Below, in pieces: positions 63,603-64,000 of a stretch of DNA of 64,000 nt. Source of the stretch: Acorus gramineus. Its lineage: Eukaryota > Streptophyta > Magnoliopsida > Acorales > Acoraceae. The first letter of the stretch is position 1. Every line of letters starts with the position of its first letter. The position numbers and the translations under genes are program-made. The stretch is taken from the NCBI GenBank assembly GCA_030737835.1, contig CM060847.1, forward strand, positions 7,898,584 to 7,962,583, given 5' to 3'. Under the pieces are notes generated by a model. That model ran no database searches. It saw only the letters and a list, made by a program, of their open reading frames with translations, and was not told where the DNA came from.

Positions 63603-64000
63603 TTTAAAAGGTTTTATACGTCTGCCTCTTGATTATTTGTATGAATAAGGTGTATTTAAGGGTATTTTTGAAATGTTAAGGAATAATTGGCCCAAATTTG
63701 AAAGCACTGCAGTTGCATTTCATACGATTCAATGAAGTGCTTCATTTTGGCATGTGATTACTTGGTGTCTTACGTTTGATAGCAGTAGTGATTCAGTTCT
63801 AGATTTTCATATTCAAAATTCTGTTTAACAAAACTATGAAATATATCACTTGAATAGATATATGACTTTCATCTGCAAATTTTTTTTTGTGCTCATGCAT
63901 TCTTTTGTACTAAGTTTTGGTTGAAGTGTTCACTCGTGCTTTTGATAAATGGCCAAAATTGAAGTAACTGAACATGATCATCATTAGAAAAACTAGCATA
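63603..64000. other. NiR 3' flank
   Basis: AT-rich sequence after the NiR stop codon, most likely its 3' untranslated region followed by intergenic DNA. Nothing else is seen before the window ends. Confidence 0.6.

Overview
This window is nuclear DNA from a flowering plant. The protein-coding genes have introns and are all recognisable land-plant families. They lie in AT-rich, transposon-filled intergenic DNA. GC-rich first exons that pass into AT-richer later exons (DUF1685 protein, red chlorophyll catabolite reductase, nitrite reductase) and a grass/palm-like style of gene suggest a monocot, probably not a grass; that is an inference. I see no bacterial genes, CRISPR arrays or convincing tRNA/rRNA genes.

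Layout: 1-4946 intergenic DNA with inverted-repeat elements; 4947-5261 (+) a SAUR-type auxin-response gene; 5262-9316 intergenic with an 89-bp tandem repeat and MITE-like elements; 9317-12653 (-) ribosomal protein S9/uS4, 3 exons; 12941-18912 a decayed Ty1/copia retrotransposon (- strand) with paired 334-bp LTRs; 18913-22439 intergenic with a large inverted-repeat element; 22440-28711 (-) a 13-exon CLASRP-like splicing regulator; 28712-34401 intergenic; 34402-36046 (+) a DUF1685 protein with a damaged or unclear 5' end; 36047-39162 intergenic ending in a promoter rich in G-boxes; 39163-43162 (+) a COR27/COR28-like gene whose third intron holds a Mutator-like element carrying a fragment of a PADRE (DUF4228) gene; 43163-46343 intergenic with a well-bounded hAT element and a 42-bp tandem repeat; 46344-49771 (-) a class B1 heat-shock factor; 49772-55189 intergenic with a PIF/Harbinger element; 55190-57127 (+) red chlorophyll catabolite reductase; 57128-59898 intergenic; 59899-63602 (+) ferredoxin-nitrite reductase.

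The genes do not form a pathway or cluster. They are ordinary neighbours: translation (S9), splicing (CLASRP), auxin growth response (SAUR), clock/cold signalling (COR27-like), heat-shock repression (HsfB1), chlorophyll breakdown (RCCR) and nitrogen assimilation (NiR). Exon joins were worked out by eye from GT/AG sites, phase and family similarity. I found no convincing undescribed biological system. The most interesting local signals are the Pack-MULE inside the COR27-like intron, the compact G-box/evening-element promoter before that gene, and the rearranged copia element with exact 158-bp tandem repeats.
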